A DNA stretch of 64,000 bases from Frateuria_A sp049727805 (lineage in GTDB: Bacteria; Pseudomonadota; Gammaproteobacteria; Xanthomonadales; Rhodanobacteraceae): assembly GCF_049727805.1 (NCBI RefSeq), contig NZ_JBCNYA010000004.1, positions 62,001 to 126,000 on the forward strand, given 5' to 3'. Positions 7,947 to 19,380 of the stretch are shown here, piece by piece (the stretch's first letter is position 1; every line of letters starts with the position of its first letter). The notes under the pieces were generated by a model. It ran no database searches, was not told where the DNA came from, and saw only the letters and a program-made list of their open reading frames with translations. The position numbers were made by a program, and so were the translations under genes.

Positions 7947-8366
7947 GTGAAACCGGACCATCCCAGCGCCGAGGCGTATTCGGCCCAGACGGCCATCTAC
8001 CCGGCCATGACCGTTGTCGATCTCCGGTCGGAGGCTGCGCTGGTCACGGAGCCGTACAAGAACCAGGTGCTGTTCGACATCAACGATGGCTGCATGCGGC
8101 TTTCGGTGTTCGAGGGCGAATACCGCTGGCACTGCCATCCGGCATCCGACGAGCTGTTCCTCGTCGTCGGCGGCAAGCTCGAGATCGAGTTCGGGGACGG
8201 CCGCCAGGTCAGCCTGGCCGAATGGCAGGGCATCGTCGTACCGGCAGGCATGGTGCATCGGACGCGCGCCGTGGGGCGCACGGTGAATGTCACTTTCGAA
8301 AAGCAGAACGCCGAGACGGTTTTCGTGGATCCGCCGGGGACCGCGTCGCCTCAGCGCCCGGCGTGA
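7947..8366 (+). CDS. Cupin-domain protein
   Basis: A 139-residue single cupin. Motif 1 is YRWHCHPASDELFLVVGG, with the two histidines and the glutamate of a metal site; motif 2 is VPAGMVHRTRA, with the fourth histidine. Such small cupins are dioxygenases, isomerases or sugar-binding sensors, and nothing here selects among them. The start taken is GTG at 7947, because AAGGAA precedes it by 8 bases; the longer frame from 7881 would overlap the end of the hydrolase gene. The 3' end overlaps the convergent ribD gene by 16 bases. Confidence 0.82.
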   Translation: MKPDHPSAEAYSAQTAIYPAMTVVDLRSEAALVTEPYKNQVLFDINDGCMRLSVFEGEYRWHCHPASDELFLVVGGKLEIEFGDGRQVSLAEWQGIVVPAGMVHRTRAVGRTVNVTFEKQNAETVFVDPPGTASPQRPA

Positions 8367-9487
8367 CCCGGGCGCAGCAGGAGCCGCCAGTCGTCTCCGA
8401 GCGCCCGCCGGTCCACCGTACGCAACTGCCAGCGCTGGGCCATCTCGGCCAGCGCCGGCAACTGCAGCAGCGGCCGGGCCTGGTCGCCCAGGAACACCGG
8501 CGCGACATAGAGCAGCAGCTCGTCGACCAGCCCCTGCGCGAACAGCGCGCCGCACAGCGTGGGACCGGCTTCGACGTGGACCTCGTTGACATCACGCCGG
8601 GCCAGTTCGGCGAGCGCGGCCTGCAGGTCGAGGCCACCGGACGCTTCCGGCAACGGGACGCGATCGAACTCCACCAGATGCGGCGGTACGGGCGCACCGG
8701 CCGCATGCATGAGCAAGGTGGGACCCAGCAGGTCGAGCACGTGGCTGCCGACCGGCGTGCGGAGCCGGCGGTCGAGAATCGCGCGCAATGGCGGTTTCGG
8801 GGCAAGCGCCTCCTGCCCGTCCCGACTCCCGTGGCCATGCCCGCTTTCCTGCAGGCGCACGGTGAGTCGGGGGTTGTCGGCCAGCACCGTGCCGATGCCG
8901 GAGAGGATGGCGGAACTGCGCGCGCGCCAGCGCTGCACGTCGGCGCGGGCGGCGTCGCCGGTGATCCATTTCGACTCGCCGTTGGCGAGCGCGGTGCGGC
9001 CATCCAGGCTCATCGCCAGCTTCACGCGCACCCACGGGCGGCCGCGCTCGATGCGGCTGAAGAAGCCGATGTTGAGTTCGCGCGCCTGCCCGCGCAGCAG
9101 GCCGCATTCGACCGCGATGCCGGCCGCGCGCAGCTTCGCGATGCCGTTGCCGGCCACCTGCGGGAACGGGTCTTCCGCGGCGATCACCACGCGCGCCACG
9201 CCGGCGGCGACCAGCGCATCGGCGCACGGCGGCGTGCGGCCGAAATGCGCGCACGGCTCCAGCGTCACGTAGGCGGTGGCGCCACGCGCCGCCTCGCCGG
9301 CCTCGCGCAATGCGAACACCTCCGCGTGCGGCTCGCCGGCACGCTGGTGCAAGCCGGTGCCCACTACTTGTTCGCCGTGCGCGATCACGCAGCCCACGCG
9401 CGGGTTCGGTTGGGTCGTGTAGAGCCCGCGTTCGGCCAGGCGCAGTGCGTGCGCCATGTGCAGGTGGTCGACGGCGTTGAAGGTCAT
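8351..9487 (-). CDS. ribD: Bifunctional riboflavin-biosynthesis deaminase/reductase
   Basis: A 378-residue two-domain enzyme. It deaminates the pyrimidine product of GTP cyclohydrolase II and then reduces the ribose side chain. The N-terminal cytidine-deaminase-like domain has the zinc motifs HAE (54-56) and PCAHFGRTPPC (78-88). The C-terminal reductase domain starts near residue 150 with VRVKLAMSLDGRTAL and includes EAGPTLCGAL. It is third in the glyA-nrdR-ribD series, but unlike typical Xanthomonadales its next partner, ribC, is about 3.7 kb away behind inserted genes and its own riboswitch. It overlaps the convergent cupin gene. Confidence 0.95.
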   Translation of the reverse strand: MTFNAVDHLHMAHALRLAERGLYTTQPNPRVGCVIAHGEQVVGTGLHQRAGEPHAEVFALREAGEAARGATAYVTLEPCAHFGRTPPCADALVAAGVARVVIAAEDPFPQVAGNGIAKLRAAGIAVECGLLRGQARELNIGFFSRIERGRPWVRVKLAMSLDGRTALANGESKWITGDAARADVQRWRARSSAILSGIGTVLADNPRLTVRLQESGHGHGSRDGQEALAPKPPLRAILDRRLRTPVGSHVLDLLGPTLLMHAAGAPVPPHLVEFDRVPLPEASGGLDLQAALAELARRDVNEVHVEAGPTLCGALFAQGLVDELLLYVAPVFLGDQARPLLQLPALAEMAQRWQLRTVDRRALGDDWRLLLRPGHAGR

Positions 9488-9492
9488 GCTTG

Positions 9493-9646
9493 TCTTCCTC
9501 TCCCCTCCGGAGAGAGGGCCGAGGTGGGGGAGCGGGCTCGCGATAGTCTCGCATCCGGGCGCGGCCCGAATATGCGTCGAGGCGAGAGTGTCCCCTCACC
9601 CCGACCCTCTCCCCCTGCATCTATCAAAGATGGGGGAGAGGGAGCA
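9493..9646. repeat. Family B repeat (CCCTCTCCCC-GGGGAGAGGG) in nrdR-ribD gap
   Basis: Two elements with cores CTCTCCCCTCCGGAGAGAG and ACCCTCTCCCCC...GGGGGAGAGGG, arranged facing each other and flanked by GAGGTGGGGGAGCGGGCTCGC-like and CCCCTCACCCCG tails. It fills nearly all of the 165 bases between nrdR and ribD. Related copies occur at 15973, 37811, 39501, 43754 and 60632. Confidence 0.75.
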
Positions 9647-9652
9647 AGGCGG

Positions 9653-10180
9653 TCAGCCCTTGCGGTTGCGGCGCGGCTCGCCGCCTTCGCCGCCCAGCAG
9701 CGAGAGCTGCAGTTTTTCCAGCTCGGGCAGGTCGCGCTCGAGCTTCTCGATCTCCTCGCGGAACGCCTGCACGTCCTCGAACTTGCGGTAGACCGAAGCG
9801 AAACGCACGTAAGCGACCTGGTCGAGCTTCTTCAGCTCGCGCATCACCAGTTCGCCGACCTGCCGCGAGGGCACCTCGCGCTCGCCGCTGCGGCGCAGGT
9901 CGTTGACGATCTCGCGCACCGCGTGGTCGACGTCGTCGCTGGCCACCGGCCGCTTCTGCAGCGCGCGCTCGAAGCTGGTGCGCAGCTTGCGCTCGTCGAA
10001 TGTCTCGCGCCGCTCGCCGCTCTTGACGATCGCCGGCAGCTTGAGCTCCGCCGTCTCGAACGTATTGAAGCGCTCGCCGCACTTCGGGCACTCGCGACGA
10101 CGGCGCACGGTGGCGCCGTCCTCGGTCAGCCGCGAATCGATCACTCGGGTGTCTTCGTGCTGGCAGAAGGGGCAGTGCAT
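9653..10180 (-). CDS. nrdR: Transcriptional repressor NrdR
   Basis: A 175-residue ATP-cone repressor of ribonucleotide reductase genes. The N-terminal zinc ribbon is CPFC at 3-6 with CPKC near residue 31, followed by the RERFNTFE-like segment GERFNTFETAELKL. The ATP-cone starts around residue 48 (VKSGERRETFDERKL) and includes VYRKFEDVQAF. It is slightly longer than the usual 150-165 residues because of a charged C-terminal tail ending GGEGGEPRRNRKG. It starts 10 bases after the glyA stop, so the two are co-transcribed. Confidence 0.96.
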   Translation of the reverse strand: MHCPFCQHEDTRVIDSRLTEDGATVRRRRECPKCGERFNTFETAELKLPAIVKSGERRETFDERKLRTSFERALQKRPVASDDVDHAVREIVNDLRRSGEREVPSRQVGELVMRELKKLDQVAYVRFASVYRKFEDVQAFREEIEKLERDLPELEKLQLSLLGGEGGEPRRNRKG

Positions 10181-10190
10181 CCGGTGCCGG

Positions 10191-11459
<1,269 letters not shown>

Positions 11460-11596
11460 GCGTCGCCTCGGTGTTGGGGGAGCGGGGGATTAGCCGAAAA
11501 GTGTAGTCCTCGCAGGGGTTCCCGGCCACTGCGGAGGCTTGCGGCGGAATCGCGTACACCGTACCGTACGCCGCACGCTACCCTTGGAGCTTCCCG

Positions 11597-12673
11597 ATGG
11601 CCCTGACCCGCCGCACGCCTGCCGCGCGTATGCCTGCCCTCCTACGCCGCCTGTGCGGCCTGCTCGCAGCCGCCCTGCTGTCGATCCCGCTGGCGCTGTG
11701 CGCCGCCACGGTCGAGGGCGTAGGAATCCGGCCGATCACCTTCCCGGACCCGGTCAACCAGGGTCATACGCCGGGCTTCGTGTTCTACCCCGCGTCCACG
11801 CCGACGCGCGGCACGACGGCCTTCGGGCCCTACGACGTCGACGCCACGCCGGATGCCGCCGCCGCGCCCGGCACCTGGCCGCTGGTGGTCATCTCGCACG
11901 GGCACGGCGGCTCGGACCTGGGCCACCACGACCTGGCCAGCTACCTCGCGCGGCACGGCTTCGTCGTCGCCACCTTCGAGCAGCCCGGCGACAACTTCCA
12001 CGACCAGAGCGGCTCGGCCACGTCGAAAGTGCTGGTCGGGCGGGCCATCCAGGTGCGCGCGGTCATCGATACGGTGCTGGCGGATGCACGCTGGAAAGCG
12101 CTGATCGACCCGGCGCGCATCGGCGTCGCCGGCTTCTCGGCCGGCGGCTACACCAGCCTGCTGGTGGTGGGCGCGAAGCCGCGCTTCGATCTTTTCATCG
12201 GCTATTGCCACCGTCACCCGGACGATGACGAGACCTGCGGCCCGGCCAAGAAGCTCGGCGCCAGGGCGGTGGCGGTCCTGGCCGATATCCAGCATGACCT
12301 GACCCGCTGGGGCGACACCGCCGACCCGCGCGTCAAGGCCGCGTTCGCGATGGCGCCGCTGTCGCTGGTCTTCGACAAGGCCGGTGCCGGCGCGATCGAC
12401 CGGCCGGTCGACCTCTGGTACGGCCAGCACGACCACGTGCTGCTGCCGTCGGAAAACGCGCTGCACCTGAAGCCGCTCGTTCGCACGCTGGCGCAGGTGC
12501 ACGAGGTGCCGAAGGCCGACCACTGGGTCTTCCTGGCACCCTGCTCCGCCCGCTTGGCCAAGGACGCCGGCGAGATCTGCAAGGACCCGCCCGGCGTGGA
12601 CCGCGCGAAGGTGCATCAGCGCATCAACGTCAACGCGGTGGCCTTCTTCCGCAAGGCGCTCGGCGCGCACTGA
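11597..12673 (+). CDS. Secreted alpha/beta hydrolase (dienelactone-hydrolase/PAF-acetylhydrolase-like)
   Basis: A 358-residue protein with an N-terminal signal peptide (hydrophobic LLAAALLSIPLALCAA, about residues 20-36). The fold signature is the VVISHGHGGS oxyanion strand, the nucleophile elbow GFSAGG and a late acid/histidine region (WYGQHDHVLL, then KADHWVFLAPC). A cluster of cysteines (YCHRHPDDDETC and FLAPCSARL...EICKD) suggests disulfides in an exported enzyme. The substrate cannot be read from sequence. The ATG at 11597 has GGAG 9 bases upstream. A TetR regulator starts 2 bases after its stop, so the pair is likely co-transcribed and self-controlled. Confidence 0.85.
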   Translation: MALTRRTPAARMPALLRRLCGLLAAALLSIPLALCAATVEGVGIRPITFPDPVNQGHTPGFVFYPASTPTRGTTAFGPYDVDATPDAAAAPGTWPLVVISHGHGGSDLGHHDLASYLARHGFVVATFEQPGDNFHDQSGSATSKVLVGRAIQVRAVIDTVLADARWKALIDPARIGVAGFSAGGYTSLLVVGAKPRFDLFIGYCHRHPDDDETCGPAKKLGARAVAVLADIQHDLTRWGDTADPRVKAAFAMAPLSLVFDKAGAGAIDRPVDLWYGQHDHVLLPSENALHLKPLVRTLAQVHEVPKADHWVFLAPCSARLAKDAGEICKDPPGVDRAKVHQRINVNAVAFFRKALGAH

Positions 12674-12674
12674 C

Positions 12675-13283
12675 GTGCCCAGGGCACTCAGCGAGCAGGA
12701 CGCGGAGGCCTTCCGCGAGCGCATCTGCCAGGCGGCGGCCCGGCTGTTCGTCGAGGAAGGCCCGGCCGCCGTCAGCATGCGCAGGATCGCCGCCGAGCTG
12801 GGTTGCGGCACGATGACGCCGTACCGCTACTTCGCCAGCAAGGAGCAGATCGTCACCGCGGTACGCACGCGCGGCATGCACCGGTTCTCCGAGGCGCTGG
12901 AGCGCGCCCTGGACACGCCCGGCGACGGCCGCACGCGCAGCCGTGCCGTGCGCGATGCCTACATCGCCTTCGCCCGCCGCGAGACGGCCACCTACCGGCT
13001 GATGTTCGAGTACCCCGAGCCCCGCCGCGACGATCCGGCCTACCGCGAGGCCCATGCGCGCATGTGGCGCACCGTCGCCGCGCACGTCGAGGTGCTGGTG
13101 GCCGAAGGCGCGGTGGAGGCCGATCCGGCCCTGCTCGGCCACCAGATCTGGGCGGCGCTGCACGGCGCGGTGATGCTGGAGATCGCCGGTCTGTTGCCGG
13201 ACGGCTTCGATGCCGCCTCGCTGCACACCCGCACCGCCGGCACCTTGTTCGAGGCGGCGCGACCCAGGCGCGGTCAGGCCTGA
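12675..13283 (+). CDS. TetR/AcrR-family transcriptional regulator
   Basis: A 202-residue TetR-type repressor. The N-terminal helix-turn-helix is residues 15-60 (ICQAAARLFVEEGPAAVSMRRIAAELG, with the recognition segment CGTMTPYRYFASKEQIV), followed by an all-helical ligand domain whose YIAFARRETATYRLMF segment resembles the WHG-type TetR C-terminal domain. It begins with GTG at 12675, immediately after the hydrolase stop. The 3' end overlaps the convergent DUF817 gene by 10 bases. The likely target is the upstream hydrolase promoter; the ligand is unknown. Confidence 0.92.
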   Translation: MPRALSEQDAEAFRERICQAAARLFVEEGPAAVSMRRIAAELGCGTMTPYRYFASKEQIVTAVRTRGMHRFSEALERALDTPGDGRTRSRAVRDAYIAFARRETATYRLMFEYPEPRRDDPAYREAHARMWRTVAAHVEVLVAEGAVEADPALLGHQIWAALHGAVMLEIAGLLPDGFDAASLHTRTAGTLFEAARPRRGQA

Positions 13284-14146
13284 TCGCTGGCGCCTCCCTT
13301 GCGCCGGTGCAGCACCCACACCATCACGTAGCTGATCACCATCAGCAGCAGCCACGAACCGAACTTGCCCAGCGGCACCATCGACCAGCCGTGGCGCTGT
13401 GCCGGATAGAGCCAGGCACGGCTGAGCGTGCCCACGTTCTCGGCCAGCCAGATGAACAGCGCCACCAGCACGAAACCGAGCAGCAGCGGCATGCGCCGGT
13501 GCACGCGTCGAATGCGGTAGTGCACCCAGGTGTGCCGGAACAGCCACGCGAGCGCCGCGAACAGCAGCACCCGCGCGTCCGGCAGGTAATGGTGGGCGAA
13601 GAAGTTGAGATAGATCCCCAGCGCCAGCATGGCCGCCGGGGCGAAGCGGGGATGACCGCTGAAGCGGAAATCGAACAATCGCCAGGCACGCGCGATGTAG
13701 CTGCCCACCGATGCGTACATGAAGCCGGAAAACAGCGGCACGCCGCCCAGACGCAACAGCGAAGGCTCAGGATAAGCCCACGAACCGACCGCCGTCTTGA
13801 ACAGTTCCATCAGCGTGCCGACCACGTGGAACAGCGCGATCACCCGCGCCTCGCGCAGGCTCTCCAGCCGGCTCGCCAGCAGCGCCAGCTGGATGCCGAT
13901 CGCAGCCAGGGTGAGGAAGTCGTAGCGCGCCAGCGGCGCATCGGCCGGATACCAGCGCCAGGTCGCCAGCAGCAGCGCCACCATCAGTCCGCCGAACAGG
14001 CAGGCCGAGGCCTGCTTCAGTCCGAAGCAGAGGAACTCGTAAGCGAACGCCACCCATCGCCCGCGACGTGACGCCTGCCGCGCCGCCCACCGGTCCAGCC
14101 ATCGCAGGCCGGACCGCGCGCCGCGCCGAATGCCGATCGCTTCCAT
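13274..14146 (-). CDS. DUF817-family integral membrane protein
   Basis: A 290-residue polytopic membrane protein with about seven or eight hydrophobic segments. The conserved block FHVVGTLMELFKTAVGSW, then YPEPSLLRLGGVPLFSGFMY and the ARAWRLFDFRF segment, match my memory of the uncharacterised DUF817 family (B. subtilis YoaT-like). Conserved His, Glu, Lys and Trp within membrane segments hint at a transport or enzymatic function, but none is established. It is convergent with the TetR gene (10-base overlap) and divergent from ettA. Confidence 0.8.
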   Translation of the reverse strand: MEAIGIRRGARSGLRWLDRWAARQASRRGRWVAFAYEFLCFGLKQASACLFGGLMVALLLATWRWYPADAPLARYDFLTLAAIGIQLALLASRLESLREARVIALFHVVGTLMELFKTAVGSWAYPEPSLLRLGGVPLFSGFMYASVGSYIARAWRLFDFRFSGHPRFAPAAMLALGIYLNFFAHHYLPDARVLLFAALAWLFRHTWVHYRIRRVHRRMPLLLGFVLVALFIWLAENVGTLSRAWLYPAQRHGWSMVPLGKFGSWLLLMVISYVMVWVLHRRKGGASDQA

Positions 14147-14300
14147 CGCCCCGCTCCGTGCAAAACGCAGAGGGTCGGGGCCCGAAGGGCTCGCCGCATG
14201 GCAAGACGCGGCCCGATCGGCGATAATTGGCGGTCATTTCCCCGCCTTATCCGCTCGGACCGCTCCCGCGGCCCGCGGACGCCCTTAAGGGAGCCGAAGC

Positions 14301-15959
<1,659 letters not shown>

Positions 15960-15972
15960 AGCCCGCGCGCCC

Positions 15973-16099
15973 TGCTCCCTCTCCCCTCTGGGGAGAGGGC
16001 TGGGGTGAGGGGTCCCGCTCCAATCGAAACAAAGCAGCGCGAAGCGCCTCCTTCGCTCCCTCTCCCCTCCGGGGAGAGGGTTTGGGCGAGGGGCCACGC
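15973..16099. repeat. Tandem family B repeats between ettA and pyrF
   Basis: Two direct copies of CTCCCTCTCCCCTC[T/C]GGGGAGAGGG, each followed by a TGGGG/TTGGG-GAGGGG tail, about 80 bases apart (15976 and 16056). The core of each copy is a near-perfect hairpin. Being downstream of ettA they may serve as transcript 3' ends, though there is no T-run. Confidence 0.8.
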
Positions 16100-16143
16100 T
16101 AGCCTCGAACTGCATCAACCACACGACCAGCGAGGAGCCCTCC

Positions 16144-16971
16144 ATGCACTTCATGCAGTCCCTGCACCAGGCATGGCAGCGCAACCACTCCCTCGTCTGC
16201 GTCGGCCTCGACCCCGAACCGGCCAAGTTCCCCGCCCACCTGCGCGATGACCCCGACGCGGTCTACACCTTCTGCCGCGCCATCGTCGACGCCACCGCCG
16301 ACAGCGTCTGCGCCTACAAGCCCCAGATCGCCCACTTCGCCGCCCTGCGCGCCGAAGACGCGCTCGAACGCTTGATCGCCCATATCCATGACGCCCATCC
16401 GGACATCCCGGTGATCCTCGACGCCAAGCGCGGCGACATCGGCTCCACCGCCCAGCACTACGCGACCGAAGCCTTCGAGCGCTACCGCGCCGACGCCGTC
16501 ACCCTGAACCCCTACCTCGGCCGCGACTCCATCCAGCCGTTCCTCGATCGTGCCGACAAGGGCGTGATCCTGCTCTGCCACACCTCCAACCCCGGCGCCG
16601 CCGACCTGCAGGACCTGATCGTCGAAAGCACCGGCGGCGAGCGCCTCCCGCTCTACCAGCACCTGGCGCGCACCATCGCCCGCGACTGGAACGGCAACGG
16701 CAACTGCGCCCTGGTCACCGGCGCGACCTGGCCCGAGCAACTGGCGCAGGTGCGCGCCCTGGTCGGCGACATGCCCCTGCTCGTCCCCGGCATCGGCGCC
16801 CAGGGCGGCGACGTCGAAGCCGTGCTGCGCCATGGCCGCACGACCGATGGCACCGGCCTGATGATCAGCTCCTCGCGCGCCATCCTCTATGCCGGCAACG
16901 GCGAGGATTTCGCCCAAGCCGCCCGCAAAGCCACGGAAACCCTGCGCGATCAGATCAATCGTTGCCGCTAG
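16144..16971 (+). CDS. pyrF: Orotidine 5'-phosphate decarboxylase (type 2)
   Basis: A 275-residue OMP decarboxylase, the last step of UMP synthesis. The length and the motif LDAKRGDIGSTA (catalytic Lys/Asp array) place it in the longer type 2 subfamily; VCVGLDPEP near the N-terminus and GIGAQGGDVEAV near the phosphate site agree. The start used is ATG at 16144, preceded by GAGGAGCC. The next gene follows about 110 bases after the TAG stop. Confidence 0.96.
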   Translation: MHFMQSLHQAWQRNHSLVCVGLDPEPAKFPAHLRDDPDAVYTFCRAIVDATADSVCAYKPQIAHFAALRAEDALERLIAHIHDAHPDIPVILDAKRGDIGSTAQHYATEAFERYRADAVTLNPYLGRDSIQPFLDRADKGVILLCHTSNPGAADLQDLIVESTGGERLPLYQHLARTIARDWNGNGNCALVTGATWPEQLAQVRALVGDMPLLVPGIGAQGGDVEAVLRHGRTTDGTGLMISSSRAILYAGNGEDFAQAARKATETLRDQINRCR

Positions 16972-17085
16972 GTGCCGCTGTCCCAGGAAATAGACTGGCA
17001 ACTGTTGGGCGGACTTGAAGTCGTTCGGCGGCCGCATGTACGGCGCGCCGCTTTCCGGTATCGGATCACAGGTACGGGGTACGGA

Positions 17086-17496
17086 ATGTCGCAAGCGCTG
17101 ATCCTTCCGATGGCCGCACACGTCGCACTCGCCGCGTTCCTTTACGTGTTGCTTACGGTGGCGCGCGCCCCGGCCGTGTGGGGTATCGGACGTAGCCCGG
17201 ACGGAAAGAACCGTTGGGCCTCCGTCGAGCCGCGCATCAGCGCCAACCTCTCCAACCAGTTCGAGTGGCCGCTGCTGTTCTACGCCGCCTGCCTCATGCT
17301 CCTGCAGCTCCCATACCCTCCAGCGGCCACGACGCTCGCCTGGATCTTCATCGGCGGCCGGGTGCTGCATAGCGGCGTCCAGATCCTCACCTGCAATGTC
17401 CGGCTCAGGGGCGTCGTATTCACGGTCAATTTCCTCGCCGTGCTCGGTCTTTGGGTTCTTGTCGTTCTGGCCGCGGACGAGGCGCCCGGGGCCTGA
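17086..17496 (+). CDS. MAPEG-family membrane protein
   Basis: A 136-residue protein with four hydrophobic segments and the MAPEG-type core RISANLSNQFEWPLLFYAACLM, GGRVLHSGVQ and VRLRGVVFTVNFLAVLG. Bacterial MAPEG proteins are small membrane enzymes related to glutathione-dependent transferases, mostly uncharacterised. The ATG at 17086 was preferred over a start at 16972 because the intervening 38 residues are not MAPEG-like and the first membrane helix begins right after it. Confidence 0.82.
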   Translation: MSQALILPMAAHVALAAFLYVLLTVARAPAVWGIGRSPDGKNRWASVEPRISANLSNQFEWPLLFYAACLMLLQLPYPPAATTLAWIFIGGRVLHSGVQILTCNVRLRGVVFTVNFLAVLGLWVLVVLAADEAPGA

Positions 17497-17603
17497 GCAC
17501 TCTTTCAAAGCCGACGATTCGACGGCACACGCCTTGCTCCGAAGCCATCCGCCCATGAGCAGGCATCACCCACAAGTTGAAGCGGCAGTGGAGGGCCGAA
17601 CCG

Positions 17604-17936
17604 ATGGCAACAGATCGATCCTTCGTCGAGTACGTCGGCGAGCAATCGGGGCTGGACGAGCGCATCACCTTCAAGCGGATGTTCGGCGAGTACGGCATCT
17701 ACATCGACGGCAAGGTCGTCGCCTTCGCCTGCGACAACAGCCTGTTCGTCAAGGCGGCCGATGCCACCCATGCGCTGACGGCGAACCTTCCCCGGCGTCC
17801 GCCCTATCCCGGCGCCAAGCCCTATCCGGTCGCCGACGAGCTGCTCGACGATTCGGAGCAGTTGCATGCGCTCCTGGTCGCGACGGCAGACGCCATGCCG
17901 GAGCCCAAGGCGAAGAAGCCGAAAGCGCGGAAATGA
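17604..17936 (+). CDS. TfoX N-terminal domain protein
   Basis: A 110-residue protein matching the TfoX/Sxy N-terminal domain: the FVEYVGEQSG helix, ITFKRMFGEYGIYIDGKVVAF and FVKAADATHAL. The C-terminal TfoX domain of full competence regulators is absent; instead the protein ends in a Lys/Pro-rich tail (PKAKKPKARK). Standalone N domains are common and of unknown function. The ATG at 17604 has GAGG upstream; an in-frame TTG at 17577 was rejected. Confidence 0.82.
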   Translation: MATDRSFVEYVGEQSGLDERITFKRMFGEYGIYIDGKVVAFACDNSLFVKAADATHALTANLPRRPPYPGAKPYPVADELLDDSEQLHALLVATADAMPEPKAKKPKARK

Positions 17937-18131
17937 TTGGCGTCCCGGGGTGACAGGGGCTCACCGGAACGGAAGGCCGTCGGCACTCATGGTCGACGCG
18001 GCGGCTCTGTCCGCGAGCAAAGGGCGCGCAAGGCATCGGGAAATGCCCTACGTCATGCGCCGCGCGCGGCTGATGGCCTCACGGCAGGGACCGCCTAAGC
18101 TGCGCGCTCGCCAACTGGACAAGGAAAGGAC

Positions 18132-19310
18132 ATGGCAAGCAGACGATGGGCGGCGGCAGGCCTGGCCCTGGCGACGACGTTCCTGGCAGGTGTGCCAAGG
18201 GCGCACGCCGGTGACCATGACACCGTGGTGGCGGTGATGCCGGTGTTCAGCCAGATCGTCGCGTGGCGCGTGCCTTCGGGCTTTGTTCGCGCGAACGAGG
18301 AAACCCATGCGGACCATTACCAGTTCGAGGCGGTGCCTCGGGGCGATACCCTCGATGACTGGTCGCAGATGGTGACCCTTACGGGTGCGGCCGGCTTGGC
18401 CGACCATCCGGAGGTGACGCCGAAGGCTTTCGCGTCCGTCCTCGCCATGGATTTCAAGAAGACTTGTCCGGACTCCTATTACGGCATCGAGCTCGATGCC
18501 CCCGCCATCGAAAACTACGGCACTTATGCCGTCGTGGCCGGTTGCGGGGCGTTGCCGGACAGCAAACCCCTCCATGGCGAAACCGCGCTGATCGTGGTGG
18601 TCAAGGGCGCCCATGACTACTACACACTGCAATGGGCCGAGCGCGATCGCGCGCGGTCCGCGCCGCCCCGGATCGACGCCTACCTGTGGTCGCAGCGGCT
18701 GGCGAAGCTGATGCCGATCCAGGTGTGCGACCGTGTGCCGGGAGAGAGGCCACCCTATCCGAGCTGCACATCGCGCATGGTCCAAAAGCATGAAGCGCGC
18801 AATGCGCCCGCCTCCGCCTCCCGGAACGTGAGTGCGGCCGATTCGGATGCGATCGTGGCGGGATGGGAAGCTGCCGGATTCACGCTCACGCTCCAGCATT
18901 ATTTTTCGACGCTGGAATCCACCTGTGATGCGCTAGCCGGCGCATCGGCGGCCGACGGCAAGGGGCTCCTCGAAACCTGGCAAGGCCGCGCCCGCAACGG
19001 CGTGTTCCTGGACGCCAGCCGGTTGTACCAGACCGCGTTCGTGGCTGCGGTGCAGAAATCCAGTGGCAAGCAGGCAGCGGATCGCCTGCTCGCTGGGCAG
19101 ATGGAGGTGGTGCGCCAGCAGGGCGATGACGAGGCGGGAAAACTCCTCGCCGGCACGCCGAAGGAGAAGGCTGAAACCTGCCGCCGCGTTGCGGTCGACA
19201 TGGCGGCAGGCGAATACGACATCACGGAACGCGTTCCGTACTACGCCACACTGGATCGCCTGGTCCGCGACCTGGGCGCGGACGAGCGGGCCGATGAGCG
19301 CACGCCTTGA
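18132..19310 (+). CDS. Uncharacterised secreted protein
   Basis: A 392-residue protein I do not recognise. Residues 1-26 form a signal peptide (LALATTFLAGVPRAHAGD). There are eight cysteines after it, in TCPDSYYG, AGCGAL, QVCDR, PSCTSR, STCDAL and ETCRR, suggesting disulfides in the periplasm. A first half rich in beta-prone segments (FSQIVAWRVPSGFV onward) is followed by a helical, charged second half (about residue 230 on). A strong AAGGAAAGG ribosome-binding site precedes the ATG. It stands alone, separated by 195 bases from the TfoX-N gene. No function is proposed. Confidence 0.75.
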   Translation: MASRRWAAAGLALATTFLAGVPRAHAGDHDTVVAVMPVFSQIVAWRVPSGFVRANEETHADHYQFEAVPRGDTLDDWSQMVTLTGAAGLADHPEVTPKAFASVLAMDFKKTCPDSYYGIELDAPAIENYGTYAVVAGCGALPDSKPLHGETALIVVVKGAHDYYTLQWAERDRARSAPPRIDAYLWSQRLAKLMPIQVCDRVPGERPPYPSCTSRMVQKHEARNAPASASRNVSAADSDAIVAGWEAAGFTLTLQHYFSTLESTCDALAGASAADGKGLLETWQGRARNGVFLDASRLYQTAFVAAVQKSSGKQAADRLLAGQMEVVRQQGDDEAGKLLAGTPKEKAETCRRVAVDMAAGEYDITERVPYYATLDRLVRDLGADERADERTP

Positions 19311-19380
19311 GGCACACACCCTCGCCACCCTCGGCTGCCGGATCAGGCATGGCCAGCCTTCCGCCAGACCTGCCCTCGCC

